Shown here: piece after piece, positions 49,344-62,281 of the stretch
Layout: the number at the start of each line of letters is the position of its first letter
How positions within the stretch are numbered: position 1 is the first letter of the stretch
Origin: Stutzerimonas urumqiensis
GTDB taxonomy: Bacteria > Pseudomonadota > Gammaproteobacteria > Pseudomonadales > Pseudomonadaceae
Assembly (NCBI RefSeq): GCF_003640395.1
Contig: NZ_RBZQ01000004.1
Span: forward strand, 248,001-312,000
Direction: 5' to 3'
DNA length: 64,000 nucleotides
The notes under the pieces: model-generated
What the model was told of the DNA's origin: nothing
The model's database searches: none
The model's input: only the letters and a program-made list of their open reading frames with translations
Made by a program: the position numbers and the translations under genes

Positions 49344-51464
49344 TCATGCCTGGAATTCAAGCTCGAGCGCGGCGCGAATGCAGTGCAGCACGCCAACCGG
49401 CACCTTGCCGAAACGGCCCGCGACATCGGCGACAGAAGGCAGCTCGCCATCGCCCTCGAGGAAGGCGTCCTGGATATCCATGAGCAGATCCGGTGGCAGG
49501 TCCAGCGCCTGATCGAGCGAAAGCTGCTGCGCGCCAATCGCCTCGGCCAGCATCGCGTAGACGTTCTTCTCACTGCACTTGAGCTGTTGCGCGATTTGCG
49601 CCGGCGTCATCCCGGCGCGTGCGAGGCTGATGAGCTCATGCCGCACATCGCCGGCCGGTTCGGTAACGCTCACGCCCGAACCGGCCAGCACGGCGAGGAA
49701 AGCCTCCCCGTAGCGCTCCAGCTTGCGCGCCCCGACGCCGCTGACCTGGGCCATGTCCGAGAGCGTGGAAGGCCGGCTGCGCAGCATCTCTAGCAAGGTG
49801 GCATCGGGAAAGATCACATACGGCGGTACGCCATGCTCCTCGGCCAGCTTGCGGCGCAGCGTGCGCAACGCCTCCCATTGCTCGCGTTCCTCGGCGCGCA
49901 CCAGCTGGCTGGCGTTGCTGCTCGCCGGCTTCGGCGCCTTGACCGTCTCGCGCCTTAGCGCCAACTGGGTTTCGCCGCGCAGCAACGGCCGGCAGGCATC
50001 GGTCAGGCGCAGCCCGCCGTAGCCGTCCAGATCGATGTCGGCCAAGCCGCGCGCCACGAGCTGGCGAAAGATAGAACGCCATTCGGCTTCGGAGCGCTGC
50101 TTGCCGATGCCGAATACGCTCAGATGCTGATGGCCGGGGCTGCGAATTTTCTCGTTGTCCCGCCCGAGCAGGATGTCGACGAGATGCCCGACGCCGTAGC
50201 GCTGGCCGCTGCGGTAGATCGCCGACAGCGCCTGGCGAGCGGCCTCGGTCGCATCCCAGGTCTGCACGCCATCCACGCAGTTGTCGCAGTGACCGCAAGG
50301 TTGCGCGAGTTCCTCGTCGAAGTAGGCCAGAAGGGCCTGCCGCCGACAGCGCGTCTCCTCGCAGAGTGCCAGCATCGCCTCGAGCTTGTGCTGTTCGACG
50401 CGCTTGTGTCGCTCATCGCCCTCGGAGCTGGCGAGCATCTGCTTGAGAAACACGACGTCCTGGAGCCCGTAGGCCATCCAGGCGTCGGCCGGCAGGCCGT
50501 CGCGCCCGGCACGACCCGTCTCCTGGTAATAGGCTTCGAGCGACTTGGGCAGGTCCAGATGGGCGACGAACCGCACATTGGGCTTGTCGATACCCATGCC
50601 GAACGCGATGGTCGCCACCATGATCAAGCCCTCCTCGTTGAGGAAGCGGCGCTGGTGGTAGCTGCGCAACTCGCTCGATAGTCCCGCGTGATACGGCAGC
50701 GCCGGAAAGCCCTGCTCGCTGAGGAACGCGGCGGTGTCGTCGACTTTCTTGCGCGACATGCAGTAAACGATGCCGGCGTCTGCCCGCCGCTCGGCGAGGA
50801 ATCCGAGCAACTGCTTGCGCGGCTGATCCTTCGGGACGATCCGGTAGAAGATGTTCGGCCGGTCGAAGCTGGAGAGAAACCGCTCCGCCGCCTCCAGGCG
50901 CAGGCGCTGCACGATTTCTTCACGGGTCCGGCGATCGGCCGTCGCGGTCAACGCAACGCGCGGTACGCCCGGAAAGAGTTCGGCGAGCTGGCCAAGCTGG
51001 AGGTATTCCGGGCGAAAGTCGTGTCCCCATTGCGACACGCAATGGGCCTCGTCAATGGCGAACAGCCCGACCCGAAGCGACTGCAGGAAGGCCAGCATGC
51101 GGGGCTGCACGAGGCGCTCGGGCGCGAGGTAGAGAAGCTTGATCTGTCCGGCCCGCAACCGCTCGGCGATCTGCCGCTGTTCGTCGGCCGACTGGCTGGA
51201 ATTGAGCGCAACCGCCTCCACGCCGAGTTCGTCGAGCGTCGCGACCTGGTCATCCATGAGCGCGATCAGCGGCGAGACCACCACGGCCAGCCCATCGCGC
51301 AGCAGCGCCGGGACCTGATAGCACAGGGACTTGCCGCCGCCGGTCGGCATCAGCACCAGGGCGTCGCCCCCCGCTGCGACTCGCTCGATGATCGCCGCCT
51401 GGTTGCCGCGGAATGCGTCGTAGCCAAAGACGTCTTTCAGGGTGCGTAGCGCTTGGTCGAGCAT
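49344..51464 (-). CDS. recQ: ATP-dependent DNA helicase RecQ
   Basis: This 706-residue 3'-5' helicase acts in recombination and fork repair. Helicase motifs include Walker A TGGGKS (41-46), DEAH (138-141) and [13 protein letters not shown]. The RQC zinc site is present ([29 protein letters not shown]), followed by a winged helix and HRDC domain ([31 protein letters not shown]). About 100 further C-terminal residues have a helix-turn-helix-like stretch. The true start is [20 protein letters not shown] at 51464, not the upstream ATG at 51524. Confidence 0.96.
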   Translation of the reverse strand: MLDQALRTLKDVFGYDAFRGNQAAIIERVAAGGDALVLMPTGGGKSLCYQVPALLRDGLAVVVSPLIALMDDQVATLDELGVEAVALNSSQSADEQRQIAERLRAGQIKLLYLAPERLVQPRMLAFLQSLRVGLFAIDEAHCVSQWGHDFRPEYLQLGQLAELFPGVPRVALTATADRRTREEIVQRLRLEAAERFLSSFDRPNIFYRIVPKDQPRKQLLGFLAERRADAGIVYCMSRKKVDDTAAFLSEQGFPALPYHAGLSSELRSYHQRRFLNEEGLIMVATIAFGMGIDKPNVRFVAHLDLPKSLEAYYQETGRAGRDGLPADAWMAYGLQDVVFLKQMLASSEGDERHKRVEQHKLEAMLALCEETRCRRQALLAYFDEELAQPCGHCDNCVDGVQTWDATEAARQALSAIYRSGQRYGVGHLVDILLGRDNEKIRSPGHQHLSVFGIGKQRSEAEWRSIFRQLVARGLADIDLDGYGGLRLTDACRPLLRGETQLALRRETVKAPKPASSNASQLVRAEEREQWEALRTLRRKLAEEHGVPPYVIFPDATLLEMLRSRPSTLSDMAQVSGVGARKLERYGEAFLAVLAGSGVSVTEPAGDVRHELISLARAGMTPAQIAQQLKCSEKNVYAMLAEAIGAQQLSLDQALDLPPDLLMDIQDAFLEGDGELPSVADVAGRFGKVPVGVLHCIRAALELEFQA

Positions 51465-51621
51465 GCGAATCTCCGAAAACGAGGCGCGCAGTATACGTGA
51501 GCCCGCCCGCCACCTGATCCGCAATCGTCAGGCGGACCTTCCGGCGGCAAAAGCCCGCGGTAGCCGTGGCGGGCGGTGTGAACTAGAATCCGACGTCGTT
51601 TCTCCTCCCAGGTAGCCCCCG

Positions 51622-52209
51622 ATGTCTTTCGCCGAGCAACTCGCCCGCCTGCAAGTGTTTCTCGATGCCGATGATCTGCACGAAGAAGCGCTCGACTACA
51701 TCGCCGCGCACGGTTACCTCACGGCCCTGTGCATCTGTCCGCAGGAGGTGCCGGAGCGTGAATGGATCGACGCCCTCTTCGCCGAGCCGCCGCATTACCG
51801 CGACGACACCGAGCGTGACGCGATCGAAGCCACGCTGATCCAGCTCAAGGCGCATATCGCCCGGCAACTGGCCAGCGACGAGGACATGGAGCTGCCGTGC
51901 GATCTCGACATGGGCAGCGAGCCGGACGATTCCGATCTCAGGGGCTGGTGCATCGGCTTCATGGAAGGCGTGTTCCTGCGCGAGGCCGCCTGGTTCGAAG
52001 ACGCCGAGGACGAAGTCAGCGAGCTGCTCCTGCCGATCATGGTCGGATCGGGGCTGTTCGATGAGCAGCAGGAATTCGCCGACATCGCCGACGACAGCGA
52101 GTTGGTCGACGAGATGGTCGGCCAGATTCCCGAGGTGCTGACCGCGCTGTACCTGATCTGCCACGCCCCCGAAGAAAAGCCAGCCCTGCTGAAGCCGCGG
52201 CGTCACTGA
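51622..52209 (+). CDS. YecA/YgfB (UPF0149) family protein
   Basis: This 195-residue acidic protein has the YgfB/YecA helical domain: LDADDLHEEALDYIAAHGYLTALCICPQEVPEREWIDALF and GWCIGFMEGVFLREAAWF. It lacks the C-terminal SEC-C zinc motif found in many YecA proteins. P. aeruginosa YgfB is an inhibitor of the AlpA antitermination system, but this paralogue's role is unknown. It is followed by a YbaN-like gene after seven bases. Confidence 0.85.
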   Translation: MSFAEQLARLQVFLDADDLHEEALDYIAAHGYLTALCICPQEVPEREWIDALFAEPPHYRDDTERDAIEATLIQLKAHIARQLASDEDMELPCDLDMGSEPDDSDLRGWCIGFMEGVFLREAAWFEDAEDEVSELLLPIMVGSGLFDEQQEFADIADDSELVDEMVGQIPEVLTALYLICHAPEEKPALLKPRRH

Positions 52210-52216
52210 CTCGCCA

Positions 52217-52642
52217 ATGGCGCACGGCGACCAGCCTCGCTTTCGCAATCCGCTTCTGCGCTATGCGGTACTGGCGATCGGCTGGCTTGCCGTGGCGCTG
52301 GGCGTCATCGGCATTTTCCTGCCGGTCGTACCCACCACACCCTTCCTGCTGCTGGCCGCAGCCTGCTTCGTTCGCAGTTCGAGGCGCTTCTATGACTGGC
52401 TGGTCAACCATCCCTGGCTGGGCCGCTGGCTGCGGGACTACCTCGAGGGCAACGGCATTCCGTTGAGGGGAAAGATCTACGCGATCGTGACCATGTGGAT
52501 CAGCATCGGTATCTCGTGCTGGCTGGTACCGCTGTTCTGGGCTCGCGCCGGCATGCTCACCAGTGCGGTACTGGTGACCCTGTACCTGCTCAAGCAGAAG
52601 ACGCTGCCCATGCGGCCGCGTCAGGATTCGCGACCGGAATAG
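52217..52642 (+). CDS. ybaN: DUF454/YbaN family inner-membrane protein
   Basis: This 141-residue protein has three or four membrane helices with the DUF454 signature LGVIGIFLPVVPTTPFLLLAAACFVRSSRRFYDWLVNHPWLG and IPLRGKIYAI. No function is established. Its 3' end overlaps the convergent tapT gene by 22 bases. Confidence 0.9.
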   Translation: MAHGDQPRFRNPLLRYAVLAIGWLAVALGVIGIFLPVVPTTPFLLLAAACFVRSSRRFYDWLVNHPWLGRWLRDYLEGNGIPLRGKIYAIVTMWISIGISCWLVPLFWARAGMLTSAVLVTLYLLKQKTLPMRPRQDSRPE

Positions 52643-53229
52643 TTGCGCTGGTAGGTCGCCTCGCCCATCTCGGCGATCTGGGACGCTATCAATGCCTCGA
52701 AGGGGGCCAGCAATTCATCGAACGAAGCCGGCGGTTCGAGGGCATTCAGCGTTCGAACGACCGCCTCGATCGTGGATAACGCCTGCGTCGACGGCGCCTT
52801 GCGCAAGCGATAGCGACCCGGCGGCCCGTCCGGCACCACGACTCGCGGCAGCCCCTCGAGCACGGGATTGAGATAAAGCAGCTTGCGTGCCTTCTTCCAG
52901 GTCCCGTCGGGCACGATCAGCAACCGCTCCTTTGCATCGTCTTGATGATCGATTGCCAGATCGGTAGTGGAGATTGCCGCGGCGCCCGGAAAGAGCAACA
53001 AGGCGCGATGCTCGGCGATCAGTTCTGCCAGCGCCGGGAAGGTTTCGCCCACCCAGAGGTCGGCCTTGCACAAACCCAGTGACACGAAGCGCCCCGTATT
53101 GAGCGCATGGCGAGTCTCGTCCGGATGCTGCAGGAGCAACACCCGGGTCCGGTTGTCAAGCGAGGGAATGAGCGCGCACAGGCACAGACGTACAGGCCGC
53201 CCGCAGCGCGCGCATTCAAGGCGCGCCAC
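52621..53229 (-). CDS. tapT: tRNA-uridine aminocarboxypropyltransferase (DTW/TapT)
   Basis: This 202-residue DTW-domain enzyme makes acp3U47 in tRNA using S-adenosylmethionine. The N-terminal zinc-type cysteines (ECARCGRPVRLCLC) and the DTW motif, here DGTWKKARKLLYLNP, are present, together with LLLFPGA. It starts six bases after the stop of the upstream DEAD-box helicase gene, suggesting co-transcription. E. coli TapT is the closest characterised protein; paralogues of the TuaA type cannot be fully excluded. Confidence 0.92.
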   Translation of the reverse strand: MARLECARCGRPVRLCLCALIPSLDNRTRVLLLQHPDETRHALNTGRFVSLGLCKADLWVGETFPALAELIAEHRALLLFPGAAAISTTDLAIDHQDDAKERLLIVPDGTWKKARKLLYLNPVLEGLPRVVVPDGPPGRYRLRKAPSTQALSTIEAVVRTLNALEPPASFDELLAPFEALIASQIAEMGEATYQRNYSGRES

Positions 53230-53235
53230 CGGCGG

Positions 53236-54909
53236 TCAGTCTTCCCGGTAGCGACGCAGCTTCAGTTGCTTGCCGCCGACACGGGTGTCCTTGAGCTTGC
53301 CGAGCAGGCGATCGAGACCGTCTTCTGGCAGTTCGACGAGGCTGAAGCTTTCGCGAACCTGGATGCGGCCAATCGCCTCGCGTGCCAGCCCGCCTTCGTT
53401 GAGGATGGCGCCCAGCAGGTTCCGCGCAGCGATGCCATCGCGCGCACCGAGTGCGGTACGGCAACGCACGCGGCCCTCGGCAAGCGGCATCGGCGCGCGG
53501 CGTTCACGGTCGCGATCACCACCGCGCTCGCTTCGCTCCGAACGCTCGCGAGGCGCACCGCCGCCGGTCGGCACCAGCGGTTGATCCTTCTCGATCTGCG
53601 CCAGGGTCAGCGCCTGATCGTTCGTGGCTTTGCGCAGCAAGGCAGCGGCCAGCGCGCGTGGGCTGCAGCCGATATCGGCGATCAGCTTGTCGAACAGCTC
53701 ACCATGGCTCTGCTCCGCCTCGGCCGCCAACGGTGCGAGGCTGGCGGTCAGCTTGCGCAGGCGGGCGTCGAGGATTTGTTGCGGCGTCGGCAGGCGTACC
53801 TCGGCGACCTTCTGCCCCGTGACACGCTCGATGACCTGCAGCATGCGCCGCTCGCGCGGCGTGACCAGCAGCAGCGCGCGACCTTCACGACCGGCCCGGC
53901 CCGTACGGCCAATGCGGTGGACGTAGGACTCCGGGTCATACGGCATGTCCACGTTCACTACGTGGGTGATGCGCGGCACGTCGATGCCGCGAGCCGCCAC
54001 GTCAGTGGCCACGACGATGTCCAGGCGCCCGTCCTTGAGCGATTCGATCACGCGCTCGCGTTGGTTCTGCGCGATGTCGCCGTTGAGGGCGGCGGCCTTG
54101 TAGCCCTTGGCTTCCAGCGCGGCCGCCAGGTCGAGCGTCGCCTGCTTGGTGCGAACGAAGGCGATCAGCGCATCGAACTCTTCGACCTCGAGCAAACGCA
54201 GGATCGCCGGGATCTTCTGGTCGGCATGCACCATCAGGTGCGCCTGCTCGATCTTGGCGACCGTCTGCGTCTTGGCGGCGATCTTGATGTGCTTCGGTTC
54301 GCGAAGGTGCTTCTCGGCAATCGCCCGGATCGAGTGCGGCAGCGTGGCCGAGAACAGGACGCTCTGGCGCGTCTCCGGCATCGCCTCGAAGATGACCTCC
54401 AGGTCATCCATGAAGCCGAGCTTGAGCATCTCGTCGGCTTCGTCGAGCACCATGAAGCGGATGGTCGACAGCAGGCCGCCGTTGCGGCTCAGGTGGTCGA
54501 CGAGGCGCCCCGGGGTGGCGACGATGACTTGCGCGCCCTGGCGGATCGCCTTGAGCTGCGGGCCCATCGGGGCACCGCCATAGATGGCGACGACGCTCAG
54601 TTCCGGCATCTGCGCCGAATAGGATTCGAAGGCCGTGGCGACCTGCAGCGCCAGCTCGCGCGTCGGGGCGAGGATCAACGCCTGCGGCTCGCGCCGGGCC
54701 GGATCGATCATCGAAAGTATCGGCAGCGCGAAGGCCGCGGTCTTGCCGGTTCCGGTCTGGGCCTGGCCGATCATGTCGTGACCGCCGAGGATTACCGGAA
54801 TGGCTTGTGCCTGGATGGGTGAAGGTTCTTCGTAACCGACCGCCGAGATGGCGGCGAGCACGGAAGGATGAATGCCGAGCGCGGCGAAAGTGCCGAGTTC
54901 CTGGGTCAT
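53236..54909 (-). CDS. deaD: DEAD-box RNA helicase with DbpA-type RNA-binding domain (DeaD/CsdA-like)
   Basis: This 557-residue helicase has the Q motif (GYEEPSPIQAQAIP), Walker A AQTGTGKT (49-56), PTRELALQ, DEAD (VLDEADEML), SAT and HRIGRTGRAGREG. After a spacer rich in R, E and G, the C-terminus has a DbpA-type RNA-recognition domain (AARNLLGAILNEGGL...RIQVRESFSLVELPEDG). This matches DeaD/CsdA, which assists ribosome assembly at low temperature. The true start is MTQELGTFAALGI at 54909; upstream is a structured leader of about 200 bases. Confidence 0.93.
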   Translation of the reverse strand: MTQELGTFAALGIHPSVLAAISAVGYEEPSPIQAQAIPVILGGHDMIGQAQTGTGKTAAFALPILSMIDPARREPQALILAPTRELALQVATAFESYSAQMPELSVVAIYGGAPMGPQLKAIRQGAQVIVATPGRLVDHLSRNGGLLSTIRFMVLDEADEMLKLGFMDDLEVIFEAMPETRQSVLFSATLPHSIRAIAEKHLREPKHIKIAAKTQTVAKIEQAHLMVHADQKIPAILRLLEVEEFDALIAFVRTKQATLDLAAALEAKGYKAAALNGDIAQNQRERVIESLKDGRLDIVVATDVAARGIDVPRITHVVNVDMPYDPESYVHRIGRTGRAGREGRALLLVTPRERRMLQVIERVTGQKVAEVRLPTPQQILDARLRKLTASLAPLAAEAEQSHGELFDKLIADIGCSPRALAAALLRKATNDQALTLAQIEKDQPLVPTGGGAPRERSERSERGGDRDRERRAPMPLAEGRVRCRTALGARDGIAARNLLGAILNEGGLAREAIGRIQVRESFSLVELPEDGLDRLLGKLKDTRVGGKQLKLRRYRED

Positions 54910-55124
54910 GGGATCTGCCTCTGATGCATCCGCAAAGACCCAAGATCCAAGGCTGCGCATGCCATGCAAGACCCGAAGGTCACCCTGGCAGCCCGGTCGC
55001 CGGCTTTGCGAAAGATACAAGAAATGATGAAACGTCAAGGATAGTCCGCACGCGGACTGCAGCCGAAGCGGGTGCTTCGTAAAAGTGCAACTTGAACGGG
55101 CCGTTTTGGCCGGCGCGCACTATA
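54910..55124 (-). promoter_or_regulatory. Structured 5' leader and promoter of deaD
   Basis: A TATAGT -10 box lies at 55119-55124 on the minus strand, about 210 bases before the deaD start. The leader contains two perfect hairpins, CGAAGC/GCTTCG with loop GGGT (55064-55079) and AGTCCG/CGGACT (55043-55058). No gene lies here. Long folded leaders are known for cold-shock helicase mRNAs, so temperature-dependent control is plausible. Confidence 0.5.
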
Positions 55125-55180
55125 CATGAAGATTTGCCTTTTGGGTCAGCCTTTTGCTCTGCGTCACATTCTGCCGACGA

Positions 55181-55930
55181 TCAGCTCGGCGGCCGTATCG
55201 CCTCGATCAGCGAATCGAGCGAGTAACCGAGCATCGGCGCCAGGCGCGCCGCGCGGGTACGCAGGCCATCGAGGTCAAGCGTCTGTTCCAGCGAACCCGG
55301 CACCAGCAGGATGACGTTGCCCTCCTTCACCGGTATCTCCCAGTAATGCCGATGGAACAGCCCGCGAAGCAGGGCCGCTCCCAGGGGCCTGCCATCCGCG
55401 GATGCCCACTGGTTGATGACCAGCCAGCCGTCCTCGGCCAGCCTCGCCTGGCATCGCTCGAGAAAACGCCACGCCAGGTGCGCCGGCGCCGGACCGACGT
55501 CGGTATACAGGTCGACGAATACCAGATCGGCCTGCTCCGCGCTGTCGAGCAGTGCGTTCGCATCGCCCACCCGAACATAGAGCCGCGGATCGTCGCCGAG
55601 CCCCAGGCAGCGACTGGCGAGCTCGACCACCGCCGGCCGCAGCTCGATGGCTTCGACATCCTCCAGCGGCAGGAAGCGCAGGCAGGCCTGGGTCAGCGTG
55701 CCCGCGCCGAGCCCCAGGAAGAGCGCGGTCTCCGGGGCCGAATGACAGAGGGCGCCGACCAGCATCGCGCGGGTGTAGTCGTATTCGAGCCACGCCGGGT
55801 CGGCGGTGAAGACGCAGCTTTGCTCGATACCCTCGCCGAACTCGAGGAACCGATAGTCACCGACTTCCACGACGCGAACGACGCCATAGTCGTCCCGTAC
55901 CTCGGCCAGCAGCCGTTCTTCGTCCACCAT
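55181..55930 (-). CDS. Spermidine-synthase-like methyltransferase-fold protein
   Basis: This 249-residue protein has the spermidine synthase/SAM-dependent fold: [18 protein letters not shown], the nucleotide loop [18 protein letters not shown], the acidic EAIELRP, and [10 protein letters not shown]. It lacks an N-terminal beta domain of full size and the usual polyamine-site tyrosines are not obvious, so aminopropyl transfer is unproven. Such orphan genes are often annotated as spermidine synthase in pseudomonads. It is divergent from the DAHP synthase gene. Confidence 0.8.
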   Translation of the reverse strand: MVDEERLLAEVRDDYGVVRVVEVGDYRFLEFGEGIEQSCVFTADPAWLEYDYTRAMLVGALCHSAPETALFLGLGAGTLTQACLRFLPLEDVEAIELRPAVVELASRCLGLGDDPRLYVRVGDANALLDSAEQADLVFVDLYTDVGPAPAHLAWRFLERCQARLAEDGWLVINQWASADGRPLGAALLRGLFHRHYWEIPVKEGNVILLVPGSLEQTLDLDGLRTRAARLAPMLGYSLDSLIEAIRPPS

Positions 55931-56047
55931 CGTGCCCCCCCCCACAGAAGTGGCCGCATCTTAACAGCGCCATATAGCCTGGCTATCAGCGCGGCAGGCG
56001 GTCATGGAGTACCATCGCCGCTCTCTCATGCACGATGGAACTGCCCG

Positions 56048-57397
56048 ATGAATCCGCCCTGGAGCCCGACCAGCTGGAGATCCAAGCCGATCCAGCAACA
56101 GCCCGAATACCCTGACAGCGCTCACCTCGCGAAGGTCGAAGCGACCCTCGCCAGCCTGCCGCCGCTGGTGTTCGCGGGTGAAGCCCGGGCGTTGCGCAGC
56201 CAGTTCGCCGAAGTCACCCAGGGGCGCGCATTCCTGTTGCAGGGGGGCGACTGCGCCGAAAGCTTCGCCGAATTTTCCGCGCCGAAGATTCGCGACACCT
56301 TCAAGGTGCTGCTGCAGATGGCGGTCGTCATGACCTTCGCGGCCGGCTGCCCGGTGGTGAAGGTCGGCCGCATGGCCGGCCAGTTCGCCAAGCCGCGCAG
56401 CGCCGGCATGGAGACGATCGACGGGCTGTCGCTGCCGGCCTATCGCGGCGACATCGTCAACGGCATCGATTTCGATGAGCGCAGCCGGGTGCCCGACCCC
56501 GAGCGTCTGATGCAGGCCTATCACCAGTCGACGGCAAGCCTCAACCTGCTGCGCGCCTTTGCCGGCGGCGGCTTCGCCGACCTGCACCAGGTGCACAAAT
56601 GGAACCTCGACTTCATCGCCAGCTCGGCGCTGTCGGAGAAGTACCACCAGCTCGCCGATCGCATCGACCAGACGCTCGCCTTCATGCGCGCCTGCGGCCT
56701 GGATGATGCGCCGCAGCTGCGCGAGACCAGCTTCTTCACCGCCCATGAGGCGCTGCTGCTGAACTACGAGCAGGCCTTCGTCCGCCAGGACAGCCTGACC
56801 GGCGGCTGGTACGACTGCTCGGCGCACATGCTGTGGATCGGCGACCGCACCCGTCAGGTCGATGGCGCGCACGTCGAGTTCCTGCGCGGCGTCGGCAATC
56901 CCATCGGGGTCAAGGTCGGCCCGAGCATGGACACCGACGACCTGATCCGCCTGATCGACATCCTCAACCCGGACAACGACCCGGGCCGCCTGAACCTGAT
57001 CGTGCGGATGGGCGCGGACAAGGTCGAGGCGGGACTACCGCGTCTCGTGCGGGCCGTGCAGGCGGAGGGCCGGCAGGTCCTGTGGAGTTCCGACCCGATG
57101 CATGGCAACACCATGAAGGCCTCGAGCGGCTACAAGACGCGCGACTTCGAGCGCATCCTTGCCGAGGTTCGGCAATTCTTCGAGGTGCATCGTGCGGAGG
57201 GCAGCTACCCGGGCGGCATCCATATCGAGATGACCGGGCAGAACGTCACCGAGTGCATTGGCGGCTCGCGGCCGATCACTGAAGACGGCCTGAGCGATCG
57301 CTACCACACGCACTGCGATCCGCGGCTCAATGCCGATCAGTCGCTGGAACTGGCGTTCATGATCGCCGAGACGCTCAAGCGCGTCCGGCCGACTTGA
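56048..57397 (+). CDS. 3-deoxy-7-phosphoheptulonate synthase, class II
   Basis: This 449-residue plant-type DAHP synthase joins PEP and erythrose 4-phosphate in the first step of aromatic biosynthesis. Conserved segments are [93 protein letters not shown] and [19 protein letters not shown]. Class II enzymes differ from AroF/G/H of E. coli and respond to other aromatic metabolites. The frame is open from 55154, but [15 protein letters not shown] at 56048 is the family start. Confidence 0.96.
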   Translation: MNPPWSPTSWRSKPIQQQPEYPDSAHLAKVEATLASLPPLVFAGEARALRSQFAEVTQGRAFLLQGGDCAESFAEFSAPKIRDTFKVLLQMAVVMTFAAGCPVVKVGRMAGQFAKPRSAGMETIDGLSLPAYRGDIVNGIDFDERSRVPDPERLMQAYHQSTASLNLLRAFAGGGFADLHQVHKWNLDFIASSALSEKYHQLADRIDQTLAFMRACGLDDAPQLRETSFFTAHEALLLNYEQAFVRQDSLTGGWYDCSAHMLWIGDRTRQVDGAHVEFLRGVGNPIGVKVGPSMDTDDLIRLIDILNPDNDPGRLNLIVRMGADKVEAGLPRLVRAVQAEGRQVLWSSDPMHGNTMKASSGYKTRDFERILAEVRQFFEVHRAEGSYPGGIHIEMTGQNVTECIGGSRPITEDGLSDRYHTHCDPRLNADQSLELAFMIAETLKRVRPT

Positions 57398-57412
57398 TGG
57401 ATGGCCGACGCG

Positions 57413-57664
57413 TCAGTCGGCCTTCTTGCGAATCCAGTAAAGATAGCGGCCGGCGTCCTCAGCCTGCCCGACCAGTTCATGGCCGAGAAAAACGCAGAAC
57501 TTGGGGATGTCGCGCTGCGTGGACGGGTCCGTTGCGACGACCTTGAGCAACGCGCCGCCGTGCAGATCGCGGACCTTGTTGTGCAGCATCATCACCGGTT
57601 CGGGGCAGTTCAGGCCGCTGGCGTCCAACAACGCGTCGGCGGGTGCATCGATAGAGTGGGTCAT
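57413..57664 (-). CDS. tusA: Sulfurtransferase TusA
   Basis: This 83-residue SirA/TusA protein carries the persulfide-bearing cysteine C20 in the [11 protein letters not shown] motif. TusA accepts sulfur from IscS and hands it to TusBCD for tRNA 2-thiolation; it also serves molybdopterin synthesis in E. coli. The tusBCDE genes are 55 kb away in this window, and mnmA 37 kb away. The gene lies next to rlmM and acnA, an order I recall from P. aeruginosa. Confidence 0.93.
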   Translation of the reverse strand: MTHSIDAPADALLDASGLNCPEPVMMLHNKVRDLHGGALLKVVATDPSTQRDIPKFCVFLGHELVGQAEDAGRYLYWIRKKAD

Positions 57665-57720
57665 ACGGGGCTCCAGAACAGGACGGCATTGTCGCGCAGA
57701 GTGCCGGCAAGGTCACCGGC

Positions 57721-58770
57721 TTAAAGGCGGCGCAGGTGGCAGGTCACTTCCTCGCGGTCGTGATACAGCTGCTTGCAGCCCAGCGTCACGCGCAGCCCGC
57801 GCGCTTGCAGGCCCTCTTCCACCCGCGCGAGCAGGCGGCGGACTTCGGCATAACGCTGCTTCATCGGCAGCTTGAGGTTGACCACCGCCTCGCGGCACAG
57901 TCCCTCGCCGATCCAGGCCTCCATCAGCGCGGCATTGCGGGCGGGCTTTTCGACGATGTCGCACACCATCCAGTCGACCGGACGGCGCGGTCGAAAGGCA
58001 AATCCGTCCGCCCGTACGTGATCCACCAATCCCGAATCCATCAGCTGCTCGTTCATCGGCCCGTTGTCGACCGCGCTGACCTTCATGTGCCGGTTGACCA
58101 GCTGCCAGGTCCAGCCACCGGGCGAGGCGCCGAGATCGACCGCGGTCATGCCCGGCGCCAGTCGGGCGTCCCATTCGGCGCGCGGCAGAAAGTGGTGCCA
58201 GGCTTCCTCGAGCTTGAGGGTGGAGCGACTGGGCGCTTCGCGGGGAAACTTCAGGCGAGGGATGCCCATCGGCCAGAGCGCGCTGTTGTCCGCCGGGGCG
58301 AGGCCGACGAACACCTCGCGTCCGCTGACGAATGACAGCAGCAGGCGCGGCCCGGCGGTGCCCTCCTTCAAACGGCCCTGCCGGATCAATGCCTTGCGCA
58401 GCGGCCCTTCGAACTTGCGGCAGAAGGTCGACAAGGCCTTGCCCTCGTTGGTGTCGAACACTTCGAGCCACAGGCTGCCGGCCACTGGCGCACCGTCGAG
58501 GCTCTGCTCGATCGCGCCGAGGCGATCTCCCTCGGGTAACGCGATGAAGCCGCCGGCCGCCCACTGCCGGATGAAGATCAGGCGTGAGAACTCCAGCGTG
58601 CGCACCAATCGCCAGGCCTCCTCGGGCGTGCCGCAGACGAACTGCGCATAGGCGCTGTTCGGCTTCGCCCTGGCATAGCCCGATACGCCCAGCTCGGCGG
58701 CCAGGTCGTTGATTTCAGCGCAGACTTCGTTCTCGAAACCGGGTCGGCAGTGCAGCAGCAGAGTGTCCAT
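57721..58770 (-). CDS. rlmM: 23S rRNA 2'-O-ribose C2498 methyltransferase RlmM
   Basis: This 349-residue enzyme methylates the 2'-OH of C2498 of 23S rRNA. The N-terminal THUMP-like domain (LLLHCRPGFENEVCAEINDLA) is followed by the Rossmann-fold domain with VDLGASPGGWTWQLV, DNGPM and the catalytic-tetrad region VDWMVCDIVEKPAR. The frame extends to 58956, but MDTLLLHCRPGFE at 58770 is the known start. It is divergent from acnA with 185 bases between. Confidence 0.95.
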   Translation of the reverse strand: MDTLLLHCRPGFENEVCAEINDLAAELGVSGYARAKPNSAYAQFVCGTPEEAWRLVRTLEFSRLIFIRQWAAGGFIALPEGDRLGAIEQSLDGAPVAGSLWLEVFDTNEGKALSTFCRKFEGPLRKALIRQGRLKEGTAGPRLLLSFVSGREVFVGLAPADNSALWPMGIPRLKFPREAPSRSTLKLEEAWHHFLPRAEWDARLAPGMTAVDLGASPGGWTWQLVNRHMKVSAVDNGPMNEQLMDSGLVDHVRADGFAFRPRRPVDWMVCDIVEKPARNAALMEAWIGEGLCREAVVNLKLPMKQRYAEVRRLLARVEEGLQARGLRVTLGCKQLYHDREEVTCHLRRL

Positions 58771-58955
58771 CGCTCGTCTCCGATACGCCGTTGCACGCCT
58801 ACCACAGCAGCCGGCGCGAGGCGGCGCATGATAGCCGAGGGGGAACCCCACCGCATCGCGCCCGGTCCAGTGAAATGGCGAAACCCTTCCCGCAGGGCTA
58901 TTTTTTGACTCTGCGAACCAGCCAACCCGACCGTGCGGGTACGAGGAGATGAGCA

Positions 58956-61631
<2,676 letters not shown>

Positions 61632-61635
61632 CACG

Positions 61636-61741
61636 GTAGCGAGCGATGGTCGGGCCAGGGAGAAAACAGACACCTTGGCCCGGCCGAGTGCAGCAGGCCA
61701 GTCAGACCTGCTCGAGGCTGTCTGAACGTAACGAGCGCTAG
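61636..61741. repeat. Possible diverged copy of the inverted-repeat element, after acnA
   Basis: The start (GTAGCGAGCGATGG) matches the aceA-side element just inside its terminal repeat (GTAGCGAGCGAAGG), AAAACAG follows at a similar distance, and the end (GAGGCTGTCTGAACG...CGAGCGCTAG) resembles that element's right side. The outer TTGTGTGAAAAC repeats are missing. A hairpin CGGGCCAGGG/CCTTGGCCCG forms within it. It begins four bases after the acnA stop. Confidence 0.35.
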
Positions 61742-62281
61742 CTTGGCAATGACCGGCGAGAAAACGGGTGGGATTTCAGTGATATGCAGGCAATAAGGAT
61801 CGGCCGCTGACGAGCGTCCTGCCCGTCAACGACCGATTGGTAGATCGGCGCCCCGCCGCCCACCGACATCCCTGTGGGTTCCTCTCCGCCTTCGCCCTGA
61901 AGGAAGCTCCCTCTCGCCACCGCGACCAACGCTCCGTCATTCACCTCGCGGCGTTCCCTCCCTACACGGCCCGGCCTCCGTCGGGATACGGCATCCTGCC
62001 GTCCGAATCGTCCCTGACATGGCCTCCTGCCGGCTCGGTCCTTCGAGCGATGCGATCCTGGCGTCCTGGTGCTCCTGATCCTGCAAGCTAAGACAGCAAA
62101 GACGGTGCCAGCCTTGCGATCTTCGCGCCGAAGCCCGTCATCCGGGGCTTAAGCAGCACCTGCTCTCCTGCGGCATCGGCTGCCTCGAGCGGTATGAGCA
62201 CCAACCTAAGGCGCCAAGGTTGCAGATGGGTTAAAGCGGTGCGCCGTTCGTCACCCTCTCGCCCTGAACGAACGTCTTGCA
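61742..62281. other. Gene-free stretch between acnA and aer
   Basis: This stretch of 540 bases has small open frames on both strands but none with a ribosome-binding site or protein-like features. Composition changes to CT-rich on the plus strand (about 61850-62080: CCTCTCCGCC, GCTCCCTCTCGCC, CGTTCCCTCCC). I have an unverified impression of a dispersed pseudomonad intergenic repeat here (the minus strand encodes a VDGQDAR-like string). Nothing firm can be assigned. Confidence 0.3.
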
